In this document: in pieces, positions 63,166 to 64,000 of the stretch
Layout of the letters: every line of letters begins with the position of its first letter
Numbering within the stretch: the stretch's first letter is position 1
DNA from: Paracoccaceae bacterium
Lineage (GTDB): Bacteria > Pseudomonadota > Alphaproteobacteria > Rhodobacterales > Rhodobacteraceae
Direction: 5' to 3'
Assembly (NCBI GenBank): GCA_002709405.1
Contig: PAQV01000007.1
Location: forward strand, 1-64,000
DNA length: 64,000 nucleotides
The notes under the pieces: generated by a model
Told to the model about the DNA's origin: nothing
What the model saw: only the letters and a program-made list of their open reading frames with translations
Database searches by the model: none
Made by a program: the position numbers and the translations under genes

Positions 63166-63607
63166 CACCGCTCTGGCCCAGGACATCCTTGTCGTCGAAG
63201 ACAACGACGACGATTTCGAGGCGACCGAACGCGCTCTGGTGCGAAAACACGCCGTCGAAAACCCGATCCGGCGGTTTCGCGACGGGATGGAGCTTTGGGA
63301 ATACCTGAACGGCACCGGCCGGTTCGAAGGGGGCGGGGTGCCGGAGTCTCCGGGGCTGGTCCTGCTGGATCTCAACATGCCGGGGCTCGATGGCCGCCAG
63401 CTGCTCTCGCGGCTCAAGAATGACAGCGAATTCAAGCGTATACCGGTGGTGATCATGACCACGTCGGTGGACGAGCGTGATGTGGAGCTGTGCTACGCCG
63501 AAGGCGCCAACACCTATATGCGCAAGCCGGTGTCCTGGGGGGAGTTCACGGACACCATGGCGGAACTTTACGACTACTGGTTCCGCTACGCGTTGCGTCC
63601 AAAATAG
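63158..63607 (+). CDS. Single-domain response regulator (Rcp1-like)
   Basis: 149 residues consisting of one receiver domain: ILVVEDNDDDFEATERAL for the acidic pocket, LVLLDLNMPGLDGRQLL for the phosphoacceptor Asp, VIMTTSVDERDV for the Thr, and TYMRKPVSW for the Lys. The longer form with an extra basic segment after the first helix resembles Rcp1 proteins paired with phytochrome-type kinases. The two kinases just upstream are the likely donors. No output domain is present. Confidence 0.93.
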   Translation: MPDTALAQDILVVEDNDDDFEATERALVRKHAVENPIRRFRDGMELWEYLNGTGRFEGGGVPESPGLVLLDLNMPGLDGRQLLSRLKNDSEFKRIPVVIMTTSVDERDVELCYAEGANTYMRKPVSWGEFTDTMAELYDYWFRYALRPK

Positions 63608-63622
63608 CAGGAGGAGACTTGG

Positions 63623-64000
63623 ATGAGGATACTCATCGTGGACGACAGCCCGGACGACAGAGAGGTGCTGCGCCGGGCCGTGGCAAAGATGCCGGCGCGG
63701 GTGGACCAGGTCGACGAGGCCGCGACCGAGGACGAGGCTCTGGATTGGCTGGATCCCGACGCCCGGGACGATGTGATCCTGCTGGATTATTCCCTGCCGG
63801 GCAGTGATGGGCTGGACACCTTGCGCGCCATCCTGATGCTGGCGCCGCAGGCTGCGGTGGTCATGATAACCGGGCAGGGGAACGAAGAAATCGCGGTGCA
63901 GGCCATGCGCTGCGGGGCCCAGGATTATCTGACCAAATCCGTGATCAACCCAGAGAGCCTGAACCGATCGGTCACCAACGCGCTGGAGCGCTCGGCCATG
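63623..64000 (+). CDS. Response regulator (partial, cut by window end)
   Basis: The first 126 residues of a receiver-domain protein, beginning MRILIVDDSPDDREVLRRA, with phosphoacceptor in VILLDYSLPGSDGLDTL, Thr in VMITGQGNEE, and Lys in DYLTKSV. GGAGGAG lies about 10 bases upstream of ATG 63623. The frame stays open past the domain, so an output domain (kinase, GGDEF or other) may follow outside the window. It is in line with the two kinases and the Rcp1-like regulator. Confidence 0.92.
   Translation, partial: MRILIVDDSPDDREVLRRAVAKMPARVDQVDEAATEDEALDWLDPDARDDVILLDYSLPGSDGLDTLRAILMLAPQAAVVMITGQGNEEIAVQAMRCGAQDYLTKSVINPESLNRSVTNALERSAM

Noticed and set aside
1-64000. CRISPR arrays, tRNA or rRNA genes, insertion sequences, prophage
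   Set aside because: No spaced direct repeats, no tRNA T-loop-like blocks with matching arms, no rRNA sequence, and no transposase, integrase or phage structural proteins were found by reading.

Overview
The window reads as a chromosomal segment of a marine-type alphaproteobacterium, most likely a member of the Rhodobacterales. The reasons are high GC, tightly coupled operons with ATGA overlaps, several oligopeptide ABC and TRAP uptake systems, and gene families typical of that group. This assignment is inference; no rRNA or tRNA gene was seen. Catalytic-residue statements come from by-eye alignment with family members recalled from memory (mainly the Pseudomonas alginate proteins, E. coli CheZ and Arabidopsis ETR1) and need a computed alignment.

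Layout. (1) 1-4510, minus strand: oligopeptide-type ABC transporter (ATPase cut by the window edge, two permeases, a large binding protein). (2) 5154-18430, plus strand: a nine-gene alginate-type operon in the order algD, alg8, alg44, algA, algG, a Sel1-like gene, algX, an algK-like gene, algL. The polymer-forming core looks intact (AlgD Cys-269, Alg8 DGD and DDK, the nucleotidyltransferase half of AlgA). Every accessory active site I could check has lost key residues: the PilZ site of Alg44, the isomerase half of AlgA, AlgG, AlgX and AlgL. No algE, algI, algJ, algF or algC is present. This is the strongest candidate here for an undescribed system. (3) 18567-29720: a PAS chemoreceptor, then an AT-richer chemotaxis cluster (STAS, CheY, CheA, CheW, receptor, CheW, CheR, CheB). 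A divergent gene in it encodes a receptor-like coiled-coil protein with a CheZ-type DxxxQ motif and a CheY-binding-like tail. (4) 29782-46289: a Wzx/Wzy-type exopolysaccharide cluster with its own regulators (LuxR-type response regulator, hybrid kinase with a periplasmic partner, ATP-binding LuxR regulator). Every main intergenic gap contains a CCTATCC/GGATAGG-like element. (5) 46382-55326: a second oligopeptide-type ABC transporter interleaved with a hydantoinase/oxoprolinase-family gene and two DUF917 (S-methyl thiohydantoin desulfurase family) genes. (6) 55545-60338: a DctP-type TRAP transporter, an isocitrate-lyase/PEP-mutase-family enzyme, and a convergent acetylpolyamine amidohydrolase. 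(7) 60501-64000: a histidine kinase with an ethylene-receptor-type membrane domain (all five key residues at the ETR1 spacing), a second related kinase, and two response regulators, the last cut by the window end.

How it fits together: two separate surface-polysaccharide systems, a chemotaxis array and several multi-step kinases suggest a bacterium that alternates between swimming and surface life, and that scavenges peptides, cyclic amides, organic acids and polyamines.
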